Of a stretch of DNA of 64,000 nt, positions 21,038-29,840 are shown piece after piece. The stretch lies in assembly GCF_004342285.1 (NCBI RefSeq), contig NZ_SMCV01000005.1:248001-312000 (forward strand). The letters are read 5' to 3'. Made by a program: the position numbers and the translations under genes. This stretch comes from Klebsiella sp. BIGb0138 (GTDB lineage: Bacteria > Pseudomonadota > Gammaproteobacteria > Enterobacterales > Enterobacteriaceae). The notes beneath the pieces are model-generated. The model saw nothing but the letters and a program-made list of their open reading frames with translations, did not search any database and was not told the DNA's origin. The stretch's first letter is position 1; each line of letters opens with the position of its first letter.

Positions 21038-22219
21038 ATGCACGATCGGCGACTCGCCGCCCGCGCGGGTGAACTCAAACCCTCCGCCGTCCGCGAACTT
21101 CTCAAGCACAGTAAACTGCCTGGCGTGATCTCCCTGGGGGGCGGGATCCCGGCCCCGGAGCTTTTTGATACCGAAGGTCTGAATCTGGCGGTGCAGCAGG
21201 TGATGGGGGGGCGTTTCAATGATGCATTCCAGTATGGTTTGACCGAAGGCTACCCGCCGCTGCGTCAGGCGGTGAGCGAGCTGTGCCAGACGCGCGGCGT
21301 GGCCTGTCCGGCAAGCCATGTCTATATCACCTCCGGTTCACAGCAATCGTTGGATATCGTGGCTCGTACCCTGCTCGATCCGGGCGATGCGATCGTCGTC
21401 GAGCGTCCGACCTATCTGGCGGCGCTGCAGGTCTTCCAGCTGGCGCAGGCGAATATTCTCAGCGTGGATACCGATGATGACGGGATGCTGGTTGAACAGC
21501 TGGCGGATCTGCTGACGACCACCCGCGTGAAAGCCGTTTATCTGGTGCCGACCTTCGGTAACCCGGGCGGTAAAACCCTGAGTGAAGATCGTCGGCGTCG
21601 GCTGGTTGCCCTGGCGAAGCAGTATGATTTTGTCATTATCGAAGATGATCCGTACGGTGAAATCAGTTTCACCGATGAAGTGCGCCGTCCGCTGTATCAG
21701 CACGCGGTCGAGCTGGGCTGTGAAGATCGGGTGGTCTACACCTCGACCTTCTCCAAAATCCTTGCGCCGGGAATGCGGATCGGCTGGATCGTGATGCCGG
21801 ACTGGCTGGCGCAGCAGACGGTGATCGTCAAGCAGGCGGCGGATCTGCACACCAATATGTTATCTCAGGTGATCACCGCGGAATATCTGACGATGAACCG
21901 CCTGGATAGCCAGATCGCGCTGATCCGCGAAGATTATCGTAAGAAGTGCGTGGCGCTGGCTGACGCTCTCGAATCCCGTCTGGGCGAGCACATCGAGTTC
22001 AGCCGACCAAAAGGCGGTATGTTCCTGTGGGCCCGTTTCCGCTATCCGTTCGATACTATGGAATGGATGAAAAAGACCCTCGCAAACGGCGTGGTCTACG
22101 TGCCTGGCGAAGCGTTTTATAACGATAACCCGGATACCCGCACGCTGCGTCTCTCCTACTCTACGGTGTCGGAAGAGGGGCTGATGACCGCCGTCGAACG
22201 GCTGGCGAAATCGCTGTAA
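21038..22219 (+). CDS. PLP-dependent aminotransferase (2-aminoadipate transaminase-like)
   Basis: This is a fold-type I aminotransferase, 393 residues from the ATG at 21038, which has AAGGA upstream (an ATG 16 codons earlier lacks one). The PLP lysine is K240 (TSTFSKILAPGMRIGW), with D203 and Y206 in EDDPYGE and R247. It resembles the stand-alone aminotransferases related to MocR C-terminal domains and to LysN (2-aminoadipate / aromatic or branched amino acids). No HTH domain is present. The substrate cannot be read from sequence. It follows gss but a hairpin and about 110 bases separate them. Confidence 0.85.
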   Translation: MHDRRLAARAGELKPSAVRELLKHSKLPGVISLGGGIPAPELFDTEGLNLAVQQVMGGRFNDAFQYGLTEGYPPLRQAVSELCQTRGVACPASHVYITSGSQQSLDIVARTLLDPGDAIVVERPTYLAALQVFQLAQANILSVDTDDDGMLVEQLADLLTTTRVKAVYLVPTFGNPGGKTLSEDRRRRLVALAKQYDFVIIEDDPYGEISFTDEVRRPLYQHAVELGCEDRVVYTSTFSKILAPGMRIGWIVMPDWLAQQTVIVKQAADLHTNMLSQVITAEYLTMNRLDSQIALIREDYRKKCVALADALESRLGEHIEFSRPKGGMFLWARFRYPFDTMEWMKKTLANGVVYVPGEAFYNDNPDTRTLRLSYSTVSEEGLMTAVERLAKSL

Positions 22220-22289
22220 CCTGCCTGAGTTGACTCTGCGCCGCCCGGCGCAGAGTCCGGTGATGAACGGCAAAACGCCGGATGAGCCG

Positions 22290-22597
22290 ATGAGCCTTGA
22301 TGCCCTGCCCGTGGTATTGCTCCCTGGATTTATGCTGGATGAGACCCTGCGGGATGATTTTAGCGCCGATTTTCCACCGCAACGGACCTTTATCCGCGCC
22401 AGCCTCACGCGGGGTGACAGTATTGCCGCGCCAGCGAACTACCGCCGCGCGTTATCCTGCCCGGATTCTCCCTCGTGGGCTATATGGCGTTGGCAGCTGC
22501 GGTCAGCGCATGGCTGGACAAGCACGCGGCTCGTCGTCCCGGTAACGGAAGACGAGCCTGTTTGTGGAGAGGGGGTGAGCGTCGGAACAGGAATTAA
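22290..22597 (+). pseudogene. Remnant of an alpha/beta hydrolase
   Basis: From the ATG at 22290 one frame reads LPVVLLPGFMLDETL, the opening strand and oxyanion region of an alpha/beta hydrolase. After about 22440 the family signal continues in another frame: from 22445 it reads PRVILPGFSLVGYMALAAA, the nucleophile elbow G-F-S-L. The region between the two parts is shortened, and the second part stops near 22597, before the acid and histidine residues. Frameshift, internal deletion and truncation together make this a decayed gene. Confidence 0.7.
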
Positions 22598-22683
22598 TCC
22601 CGCTCAGCGATGCGATCGTCGAGCCAAATGAGCATCAGGGAGGAGAGAAAGGCGATGGCGAGTGTGCCAATAAATAGCCACAT
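22594..22683 (-). CDS. Small membrane protein, 29 aa
   Basis: A 29-residue open frame (ATG at 22683, CTGAGG upstream) begins MWLFIGTLAIAFLSSLMLIW and ends with a charged tail rich in Asp, Arg and Glu. It is one membrane helix plus a cytoplasmic tail, typical of enterobacterial small membrane proteins. It starts 22 bases after the stop of the next small gene, suggesting one transcript. No family is recognised. Its 3' end overlaps the pseudogene remnant by a few bases. Confidence 0.5.
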   Translation of the reverse strand: MWLFIGTLAIAFLSSLMLIWLDDRIAERD

Positions 22684-22705
22684 AAAAAATACCTCAGAGG
22701 TTTTA

Positions 22706-22894
22706 TTATTTTTCTGCTTTGACCGGTGAGTGGTTGTTTCTGTTGAGTATGGTGACTTTTGTTGCCTGCTGGGAGGTGGCGAGAGTAAAGAAATCATCAG
22801 CATCAATATCAAAATTCAGCACGATTTCTCTGTATTTTCCACAGGTTATTAATTCCTTCGCTTCTTGCATACTGCTGGCTGTAATTGTCGGCAT
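22706..22894 (-). CDS. Small hypothetical protein, 62 aa
   Basis: This is a 62-residue soluble protein, not recognised. It starts MPTITASSMQEAKELI and has alternating predicted helix and strand (KYREIVLNF, ATKVTILN), so it looks like a folded alpha/beta miniprotein rather than a chance frame. The upstream sequence GAGATAAGACG could serve as ribosome binding site. It is followed by the 29-residue membrane protein on the same strand. Confidence 0.5.
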   Translation of the reverse strand: MPTITASSMQEAKELITCGKYREIVLNFDIDADDFFTLATSQQATKVTILNRNNHSPVKAEK

Positions 22895-23075
22895 CGTCTT
22901 ATCTCGTGTGAAAACTGCTTAGCAAAGTAAGAGTTTGTGCATATCAGATCAACTCTTTTTTATGCTCGTCGGCAGGAGTTTATTTCCGTACTTTTCCCGG
23001 GGAAAAGGCGGGCGCGCGGGAATACCGGGCAGGCCGCCGCGTATCCCCCTGACCGACGGGTTAACAGGGTAAGGT

Positions 23076-23411
23076 TTAACCCTGCTGCTTTTCGCTCATC
23101 AGCTGACGGCAGCGCTGCTGATCCTCACGGATACTGTCCTGCTCTTCCTGACTTAACTGTAGCCAGGTCTGGCGCATTCGCTCGGCCAGCGCCGGAATAA
23201 AATGGGTTTTGTGCAGGGCATAATCCGAGTTGCCGCCTTCGACGATGTTTTCCATGTCGCGGAGAAACGTCCCACTATCGTGACGATCGATGACGCAGAA
23301 AACCGAGCGGTAGTAAGCCTCATCTTCTGCGGAATAGTGCGGCGTGAGCCACCAGGCAAGCAGCGCGATAAGCGCCAACGGCGGGATAATAAATGGTAAT
23401 TTCTTTAGCAT
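23076..23411 (-). CDS. Hypothetical membrane-anchored protein, 111 aa
   Basis: This is a 111-residue protein with an N-terminal hydrophobic segment (about residues 5-22, PFIIPPLALIALLAWWL) followed by a charged helical periplasmic-type domain. That domain has two cysteines (in VFCVID and QQRCRQL) that could pair. It was not recognised as any named family. Codon use resembles neighbouring genes, and the frame is convergent with nothing nearby. I infer an anchored or exported protein. Confidence 0.6.
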   Translation of the reverse strand: MLKKLPFIIPPLALIALLAWWLTPHYSAEDEAYYRSVFCVIDRHDSGTFLRDMENIVEGGNSDYALHKTHFIPALAERMRQTWLQLSQEEQDSIREDQQRCRQLMSEKQQG

Positions 23412-24099
23412 AGCTCAGTCGCGAAGGGGAAACGGGAACCTGAGTGTACCCGCTGTGGAAAGCGGATGTCATCCCGCTGGCATCATTTCGCCTGCGGACT
23501 GAGGGAGGCAGGCGCTGCACAGCGATAAAAGAGCAGGTGAGCGCATTCGCCGCAGGAGTATTCAGAGTCATCATATGCATCGCTAAAAAATAAATGGCGG
23601 CCGATCGTTGAGTCGCTTACAGCGTATATCCCTCCGGGATTGGCCTTTAATAGTGAATATCGCCGACGATGCGACGCTATGTTAACGGCGCCGCATTAAC
23701 GATGACGAAAAATAACGGAAAACAGCGGCGCATCATCCGCTGACCATCCCGAACCGGAACAAGGTTCCGGGCCGCCGTGTCAGGGTGAGGAGCCGTATGG
23801 CTCGCCGGTAGCGGGTTTTCTGAACAGGAAAAAACGATCCTCTGGCGATATTTTTTATATGCCGAAAAACTTGCTATTTATTTTTCCTGGATAATTCGCC
23901 CTTTGACTCATTATATTTTTACCCGGTTTGAGGGGGAATGTTGTTTTTATCTTGTAGATTCAACGTGCTGCGCTCTGCATCACTATTTTATTCTCAGGTT
24001 CTAAATTTATAATAATTTACCTGATTGTTACGCTTTATTAACCTCGGTCCTGCGCAGTGGTTTATTCCTGGCGATTGAACACCATTCGAAGGACACATT
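23412..24099 (+). other. Gene-free region upstream of the monooxygenase operon
   Basis: Nearly 690 bases have no supportable gene. The left half is moderately GC-rich and includes a small inverted repeat CCGGAAC-AA-GGTTCCGG around 23753-23771. The right half (about 23860-24050) is distinctly AT-rich, with TATAAT near 24007, and probably holds the promoter of the downstream operon. Confidence 0.4.
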
Positions 24100-25365
24100 A
24101 TGACCGTAGAAAAAACAGAGATTGATACGCTGATCGTTGGCGGAGGCCAGGCCGGTATTGCCATGAGTGAGCATCTGACGAAGCTTGGGATCTCGCATCT
24201 GGTTATCGAAAAAAAGCGTATTGCCGAAGCCTGGCGCACCGGGCGCTGGGATTCGCTGGTGGCGAACGGCCCGGCGTGGCATGACCGCTTCCCGGGGATG
24301 GAATTTAAAGACGCTGACCCCGACAGCTTTATTCCGAAGGACGAGGTGGCGGCTTATTTTGAAGATTACGTCCGGGAATTCGCTCTGCCGGTGCGTACCG
24401 GCGTTGAGGTGAAGAGCGCGGTACGCAACAGCGGGCGCCCGGGGTTTACCATTGAAACCACCGCGGGGGTCATTGAGGCACAGCGTATTGTGGCCGCCAC
24501 CGGGCCCTTCCAGAAACCGGTCATTCCGCCAATCGCGCCGAAAGAGCCCGGTATTCATCAAATTCACTCCGCCGGCTACTACAACCCTGCGCAGCTCCCG
24601 GTCGGTGCCGTGCTGGTCGTCGGGGCGGGCTCCTCCGGGGTACAGATTGCCGACGAACTCCTGCGTGCCGGTCGCGAGGTCTATTTATCCGTGGGCGCCC
24701 ACGACCGTCCGCCGCGCGCTTATCGCAACCGCGACTTTTGCTGGTGGCTGGGGGTGCTGGGGCTGTGGGATGCGCCTGCCAGCGCCCCGGGTAAAGAACA
24801 TGTTACGATTGCGGTCAGCGGCGCCCACGGCGGCCACACGGTGGATTTTCGCGAGCTGGCGCAGCGCGGTATCACCCTGGTGGGGCTGACAAAAGACTTT
24901 GTATCCGGTACCGCCACCTTCCAGCCGGATCTGTGCGACAACATCCGTCGCGGGGATGAGAACTACCTCGCGCTGCTGGATGCCGCGGATGCCTACATCG
25001 CGGCCAATGGCCTGGATTTGCCGGAAGAACCTGCCGCCCGCGAGTTTTTACCTGACCCGCCGTGCATGACCTCGCCGATCCTCTCTCTGAACCTGGCGGA
25101 CGCGGGCATCACCACCATTATCTGGGCGACCGGCTACGCCGTGGATTACAGCTGGCTCAATGTGAATGCCTTTAATGAGCACCATCGTCCGCAGCATCAA
25201 CGCGGCGTCTCCAGCGAACCCGGGGTCTATTTCCTCGGACTGCCGTGGTTGTCACGCCGTGGCTCGACCTTCATCTGGGGCGTGTGGCATGACGCGAAAC
25301 ACATCGCCGACCATATCGCCACCCAGCGTAAATACAGCCAGTACCGGGATGCCGGCCAGCGCTGA
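24100..25365 (+). CDS. FAD-dependent monooxygenase (CzcO-like)
   Basis: This is a flavin monooxygenase of the class B (FMO/BVMO-related) type, 421 residues. The FAD motif GGGQAG lies at about 14-19 and the NADPH motif GAGSSG at about 184-189. Near the C-terminus IWATGY corresponds to the conserved ATG motif. Such enzymes oxygenate N, S or ketone groups; the substrate here is unknown. It is the first gene of a four-gene cluster with a Rid protein, a DUF1028 protein and an M20 deacylase, at gaps of 25 and 9 bases and then an overlap. An ATG start follows AAGGACACATT. Confidence 0.85.
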   Translation: MTVEKTEIDTLIVGGGQAGIAMSEHLTKLGISHLVIEKKRIAEAWRTGRWDSLVANGPAWHDRFPGMEFKDADPDSFIPKDEVAAYFEDYVREFALPVRTGVEVKSAVRNSGRPGFTIETTAGVIEAQRIVAATGPFQKPVIPPIAPKEPGIHQIHSAGYYNPAQLPVGAVLVVGAGSSGVQIADELLRAGREVYLSVGAHDRPPRAYRNRDFCWWLGVLGLWDAPASAPGKEHVTIAVSGAHGGHTVDFRELAQRGITLVGLTKDFVSGTATFQPDLCDNIRRGDENYLALLDAADAYIAANGLDLPEEPAAREFLPDPPCMTSPILSLNLADAGITTIIWATGYAVDYSWLNVNAFNEHHRPQHQRGVSSEPGVYFLGLPWLSRRGSTFIWGVWHDAKHIADHIATQRKYSQYRDAGQR

Positions 25366-25390
25366 ACACCCGCTTACTTAGAGGATAAAA

Positions 25391-25816
25391 ATGATGCCGA
25401 CGCATACCCGCATTCGCATGTTTAATACCAAAGAGACCTACCCCAATCAGACTCTCGATAACGATTTATGTCAGGCGGTTCGCGCCGGGAATACCGTCTA
25501 TGTGCGTGGACAGGTGGGGACCGATTTTGCCGGTAACCTCGTGGGGCTGGGCGATCCGCAGGCGCAGGCCGAGCAGGCGATGAAAAACGTCAAGCAGCTG
25601 CTGGAAGAGGCGGGGAGCGATCTGTCGCACATCGTGAAAACCACGACCTATATTATTGACCCGCGCTACCGCGAGCCGGTGTATCAGGAGGTGGGGAAAT
25701 GGCTGAAAGGGGTCTTCCCTATCTCCACCGGGCTGGTGATTTCCGCGCTGGCACAGCCGCAATGGCTGATGGAGATCGATGTGATTGCCGTAATTCCCGA
25801 TGATTTTGTCAAATAA
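25391..25816 (+). CDS. Rid-family (YjgF/YER057c/UK114) protein
   Basis: This is a 141-residue Rid-family protein, which trimerises in known relatives. Archetypal RidA hydrolyses 2-aminoacrylate-type imines using an arginine in the motif PxRxxxEV. Here the aligned segment reads PISTGLVISALAQPQW, so the arginine is missing. This places it among the Rid subgroups without RidA imine deaminase activity. It is co-transcribed with the monooxygenase and the DUF1028 gene (9-base gap). Two adjacent ATGs are possible starts; the first has AGAGG at good spacing. Confidence 0.85.
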   Translation: MMPTHTRIRMFNTKETYPNQTLDNDLCQAVRAGNTVYVRGQVGTDFAGNLVGLGDPQAQAEQAMKNVKQLLEEAGSDLSHIVKTTTYIIDPRYREPVYQEVGKWLKGVFPISTGLVISALAQPQWLMEIDVIAVIPDDFVK

Positions 25817-25825
25817 GGAGCGACG

Positions 25826-26503
25826 ATGACCTTTTCTATCGCAGCATACTGCCCGGAAAGCGGGCAGTTTGGTATTGCCATCAGTTCCTCCAGTATCGCC
25901 GTCGGTGCCCGCTGCCCCTGGCTGCAGGCCGGAGTAGGGGCGGTGTCCAGCCAGAACATCACTTTGCCGGCGCTCGGCCAGCTGGCGCTGGCGCAACTGG
26001 AACAAGGTTTAGAGCCAGAGAAGGCGCTACGCAGAGCGCTGGCGGAGGATGACTTTAGCCGCTACCGGCAGATTATCGCCATCGATGCCAACGGCAGGAC
26101 GGCCTCATTCAGCGGCGATAAGACGCTGGGCATCTATCACGTTGCCGAAGGAGAGAACTGCATTGCCGCTGGCAATATGCTGGCCAGCGCCTCGGTGATT
26201 GAGGCGATGGTCGCCGGCTTCGGGCAAAGCGAAGGTGAAATGGCGATGCGTCTGGTTGCCGCGCTGCAGGCCGGACTGGCCTGCGGCGGCGAAGCGGGGC
26301 CGGTCCACTCGGCGGCGGTGAAAGTCGTGGATGACTATTCATGGCCGCTGGTGGACCTGCGCGTTGACTGGAGCGAGCACGATCCTGTTGCTGAGCTTGC
26401 CGCGCTCTGGCAGGCGTATGAACCGCAGATGCAGGCCTATATTACGCGCGCGCTCGATCCCCGGGAGGCCCCCAGTTACGGAGTACCAGGCGATGAATCA
26501 TGA
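25826..26503 (+). CDS. DUF1028 family protein (Ntn-hydrolase-like)
   Basis: This is a 225-residue protein of the DUF1028 family. It begins MTFSIAAYCPESGQFG, followed by AISSSSIAVGARCPW and the internal CGGEAGPVHSAAVKVV segment, all typical of this family, which is predicted to have an N-terminal-nucleophile hydrolase-like fold. No reaction is established. Its genes often sit next to Rid proteins and M20 peptidases, as here. The start has AAGGAG seven bases upstream. The stop overlaps the start of the deacylase gene by 11 bases, indicating translational coupling. Confidence 0.88.
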   Translation: MTFSIAAYCPESGQFGIAISSSSIAVGARCPWLQAGVGAVSSQNITLPALGQLALAQLEQGLEPEKALRRALAEDDFSRYRQIIAIDANGRTASFSGDKTLGIYHVAEGENCIAAGNMLASASVIEAMVAGFGQSEGEMAMRLVAALQAGLACGGEAGPVHSAAVKVVDDYSWPLVDLRVDWSEHDPVAELAALWQAYEPQMQAYITRALDPREAPSYGVPGDES

Positions 26504-27644
26504 GGTGACAACGCTTCTGGCCACGCTACTGGCGTTTGATACCACCAGTCGTGAATCCAATCTGCAGATGATTGACTACATTAACCGCCTTCTGGGCGGT
26601 TTCGGCATTGAGACCCGGCTTTTCTACGATGAAGAAGGTAAAAAGGCGAATCTCTACGCCCGGTTAGGCCCGCCGGGGCCGGGTGGCGTGATGCTCTCCG
26701 GCCATACCGACGTTGTGCCGGTTGACGGTCAGCATTGGACGGTTCCGCCGTTCCAGCTGACCCTCCGCGATGGCCTGTGCTACGGGCGCGGCAGCACCGA
26801 CATGAAGGGGTTTATTGCCTGCGTGCTGGCCTCTATTCCCGCCTTTCTCGCCCAGCCGTTAAGCATGCCGCTGCATCTGGCCTTTTCCTATGATGAAGAG
26901 GTGGGTTGTCTTGGCGTTCGTAGCCTGGTGGATCATCTTAAGGCCTCAAAAGACAAGCCCGCGTTGTGCATCATCGGCGAGCCTACGGAGATGCGCCCGG
27001 TCTATGGTCATAAAGGCAAATTAGCCATGCGCTGCCAGGTGCACGGTAAGGCTTGCCACTCGGCCTATGCCCCTCGTGGGGTGAATGCTATCGAGTATGC
27101 GGCAAAGCTGATTAGCCGTTTAGGCATGCTGGGTGAAAAGCTGGCGCTCAGGCAGGATCCCCGGTTTGACCCGCCTTACAGCACCCTGCAGGTGGGGGTG
27201 ATTAAGGGGGGCGCGGCGCTCAATATTGTGCCTGAAAGCTGCGAGTTTGATTTTGAAATTCGCCATTTGCCGGATGTCTCCCTTGCGCAGACGCTTAGCG
27301 AGCTGCAGGCGTATGCCGGCGATGAGTTAGTGCCGGCGATGCGGGCGGTGGCGGCGGAGGCAAATATTACCTTGCGTGCGCTGAGCCAGTATCCAGGCCT
27401 GTTAAGCGACCCGCAGTCGGCTTTTGCCGGCTGGCTGGCGCAATGGGCGGGCAGCGAGGCGTTCTCTACCGTCGCCTTTGGCACCGAAGGCGGCCTGTTT
27501 GACGAGGCGGGCGTGGCAACGCTTATCTGCGGGCCGGGAAGCATGGAGCAGGGGCACAAGCCGGACGAATTTATTGCCCTGAGCGAACTGGAAAAATGTC
27601 TGGCGATGCTGGATAACCTGCGCCGCTGGATGGCGATTTCTTAA
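26493..27644 (+). CDS. M20 family deacylase, ArgE-like
   Basis: This is a zinc-dependent M20 amidohydrolase of 383 residues related to acetylornithine deacetylase (ArgE). Metal ligands are H71 (SGHTDVVP), D103 (GRGSTDMKG), E136 after catalytic E135 (YDEEVGC), and a GEPT loop near 158. A dimerisation or lid domain runs at about 180-290. The start at 26493 overlaps the DUF1028 stop. Because argE belongs to the arginine cluster elsewhere in enterics, this paralogue more likely removes an N-acyl group from the unknown substrate of this operon (inference). Confidence 0.85.
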   Translation: MNHEVTTLLATLLAFDTTSRESNLQMIDYINRLLGGFGIETRLFYDEEGKKANLYARLGPPGPGGVMLSGHTDVVPVDGQHWTVPPFQLTLRDGLCYGRGSTDMKGFIACVLASIPAFLAQPLSMPLHLAFSYDEEVGCLGVRSLVDHLKASKDKPALCIIGEPTEMRPVYGHKGKLAMRCQVHGKACHSAYAPRGVNAIEYAAKLISRLGMLGEKLALRQDPRFDPPYSTLQVGVIKGGAALNIVPESCEFDFEIRHLPDVSLAQTLSELQAYAGDELVPAMRAVAAEANITLRALSQYPGLLSDPQSAFAGWLAQWAGSEAFSTVAFGTEGGLFDEAGVATLICGPGSMEQGHKPDEFIALSELEKCLAMLDNLRRWMAIS

Positions 27645-27648
27645 GAGT

Positions 27649-27673
27649 ATGCGCCTGATTCAGGCGCATTTTT
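27649..27673 (+). terminator. Intrinsic terminator of the monooxygenase operon
   Basis: The stem ATGCGCCTGA/TCAGGCGCAT followed by TTTT starts a few bases after the M20 gene stop, closing the four-gene operon. Confidence 0.85.
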
Positions 27674-27685
27674 ACCCGCCGCAAT

Positions 27686-28288
27686 TCAATAACCGACGGT
27701 GTAGACCCGGCCGCTCTGCACGCCTTCCACGCTGCGGCGATAGGCCTGGGCGACGGTCGTCGCCGGTACGCTGGCGAAGCCGGGGAAGAAGCCATCATAG
27801 GCCGCGGCCGACTCGGTCAGCACGGTGGGGCTGACCAGGTTGATGCGGATCCCGCGCGGCAGTTCGCAGGCGGCGGCGCGGACAAAACCTTCCAGCCCGG
27901 CGTTCACCGTGGTGGCGTTGACCCCCTGAGCAATCGGCTCATGGGCGACAATGCCGCTAATCAGCGTAATCGAACCGCCATCTTTCAGATAATGCTGGCC
28001 GGTGAGCGCCAGGCGGATCTGTCCCAGCAGCTTATCCTGCAAACCCTGGTTGAAATCCCGATCGCTCATCGTCGCCAGCGGACCAAAGAACAGGCTGCCG
28101 GTGGCCGAGACAATCGCATCGATCTGACCCACGTCTGCAAATAGCGCCTCGACGCTCGCCTGGGAGGTGATATCAACCTGCCGATCGCCCTGGGTACGAG
28201 CGACGCGGATGACTTCATGGCGGCGGCTCAGTTCTTCGGTAACCGCACGGCCTACGGTTCCACTGGCGCCAATAACGACGATTTTCAT
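27686..28288 (-). CDS. Atypical short-chain dehydrogenase
   Basis: This is a 200-residue SDR-fold protein with the NAD(P)-binding motif GASGTVG at residues 8-14. The SDR serine strand (SITLISGI) is present, but the usual Tyr-x3-Lys catalytic pair is replaced by a segment reading NATTVNAGLEG. This is a feature of a small atypical SDR subfamily that I recognise by overall similarity. It may be a reductase with altered chemistry or a regulator. It is divergent from a LysR gene 99 bases away, which likely controls it. Confidence 0.8.
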   Translation of the reverse strand: MKIVVIGASGTVGRAVTEELSRRHEVIRVARTQGDRQVDITSQASVEALFADVGQIDAIVSATGSLFFGPLATMSDRDFNQGLQDKLLGQIRLALTGQHYLKDGGSITLISGIVAHEPIAQGVNATTVNAGLEGFVRAAACELPRGIRINLVSPTVLTESAAAYDGFFPGFASVPATTVAQAYRRSVEGVQSGRVYTVGY

Positions 28289-28387
28289 GGCTGACTCCTT
28301 ATCTGTGGTGAGTCTCTATTCTTTAATGAAACCGACATCGGATAAACTGGCTAAAAGTTAGATGATTACTAACCAGAGGTTTGTAAT

Positions 28388-29278
28388 ATGGATAAGCTCC
28401 GCGGAATGGAGACGTTTATCGCCGTGGTGGAGTGCGGCAGCTTTACCGAAGCGGCATCGCGGCTGGAGATGTCGGCGGTGATGGTCGGCAAATATATCGC
28501 CCTGACCGAGCGTCAGCTCGCTACCCGCCTGCTGGAACGCAACACCCGGCGTCAAAGCCTGACCGATGCCGGTCGGGTCTACTATGAAGAGGCTAAGCGG
28601 GTGCTTGAACAGGTGTCGATTGCCGAAAGTTCAGTAGAACGCCTGCGCCTTGCCCCCGCCGGGACGCTGCGCATCAGCGCGCCGACCTCCTTTGGCGCCT
28701 GTGCGATCGCCCCGCTGACCGCCGCTTTCTTACAGGCGTGGCCGGATGTGCGCGTGGAGCTGGATCTGACCAACCGGACGATCGATCTGGTGGATGAAGG
28801 GTTCGATCTGGCGATCCGCATTGGCGATATTCACCACACCGACCTGGTGGCGAAATATCTCTGTCCATACCGGATGGTGATTTGCGCTGCGCCCGCGTAC
28901 CTCGCCCGCCACGGCACGCCCACGGCGCCAGAGGATCTGGTGGATCATCTCTGCCTGTCCCATACGGTATGGACCGCGCGGAATGAGTGGATCCTGCCCG
29001 GCGCGCAAGCGGAGGTGCGCTGGAAGCGCGATGCGATCCTGCGCTGCAATGACGGCTATGCGCTGCGGATGGCGGCGATTGCCGGAGCCGGGCTGTTGCT
29101 ACAGCCGGAAGTTCTGTTGGCCGAGGAGCTGGCCAGTGGAAAACTCGTGCGGGTGCTGGAGGCGTATACCCCGCGGCCACGGCCGATACATCTGCTCTGG
29201 CGTCAGGATCTTCGCCCGCTGCCGAAGCTGACCCGTTTCGTGGAGTATCTACTGAAAGAGGGAAAACGCTATTTATGA
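28388..29278 (+). CDS. LysR-family transcriptional regulator
   Basis: This is a 296-residue LysR-type regulator. It has a winged HTH at about residues 1-60 (FIAVVECGSFTEAASRLEMS) and a periplasmic-binding-like effector domain at about 90-290 with a CAPAYLARHG segment typical of the CrgA/DmlR-like group. It is divergently transcribed from the SDR gene, the classical arrangement for autoregulation and control of the neighbour. The effector is unknown. Confidence 0.9.
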   Translation: MDKLRGMETFIAVVECGSFTEAASRLEMSAVMVGKYIALTERQLATRLLERNTRRQSLTDAGRVYYEEAKRVLEQVSIAESSVERLRLAPAGTLRISAPTSFGACAIAPLTAAFLQAWPDVRVELDLTNRTIDLVDEGFDLAIRIGDIHHTDLVAKYLCPYRMVICAAPAYLARHGTPTAPEDLVDHLCLSHTVWTARNEWILPGAQAEVRWKRDAILRCNDGYALRMAAIAGAGLLLQPEVLLAEELASGKLVRVLEAYTPRPRPIHLLWRQDLRPLPKLTRFVEYLLKEGKRYL

Positions 29279-29339
29279 ACTACGCTTATTGGGTCTGATA
29301 TAAGTTTTTCGTAGGTCATTGCCAGTCACAGGAGGGAAT

Positions 29340-29789
29340 ATGGGATTGTTGAGTTTTGTGAAGGAAGCGGGTGAGAAAATCTGGGACGCGGTTTCAGGCG
29401 GCGACAAAGAGGACCAGGCCGACAAGCTGAAAAAGCACATCGATGCGCTTAATCTGCCTGGCGCGGACAAGGTCAATATTGCCGTGGCAGAAGATGGTAC
29501 CGCCACGGTGACCGGCGACGTGGCTTCGCAGGAGGATAAAGAGAAAATTATGGTGGCGGTGGGTAACGTGACCGGTATTGCTCAGGTCAGCGATAACGTT
29601 ACCGTGACGCAAAGCGGAGCGGAAAGCCGCTACTACACGGTGAAATCCGGCGACACCCTGAGCGCGATTGCCAAAAACATGTATGGTTCCGCGAATGACT
29701 ATCCGCGGATTTTTGAAGCCAATAAACCGATGTTGACCCATCCCGACAAAATCTATCCGGGACAGGTACTGATTATTCCGGCGAAGTAA
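29340..29789 (+). CDS. BON-LysM protein, Kbp (YgaU)-like
   Basis: This 149-residue protein has the same length and domain order as E. coli Kbp/YgaU, a cytosolic potassium-binding protein. It has an N-terminal [17 protein letters not shown] helix, a BON domain at about 25-90 and a LysM domain at about 98-147 ([19 protein letters not shown]). The start at 29340 follows GGAGGGAAT; a longer frame is not supported. It may be a paralogue or the only copy; the window cannot tell. It is upstream of a YidB-like gene with a 51-base gap. Confidence 0.85.
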   Translation: MGLLSFVKEAGEKIWDAVSGGDKEDQADKLKKHIDALNLPGADKVNIAVAEDGTATVTGDVASQEDKEKIMVAVGNVTGIAQVSDNVTVTQSGAESRYYTVKSGDTLSAIAKNMYGSANDYPRIFEANKPMLTHPDKIYPGQVLIIPAK

Positions 29790-29840
29790 GACGGGAAAAT
29801 CGGCGTTCATTAACCACCCCCCATTTATACGGAGTCTGCA

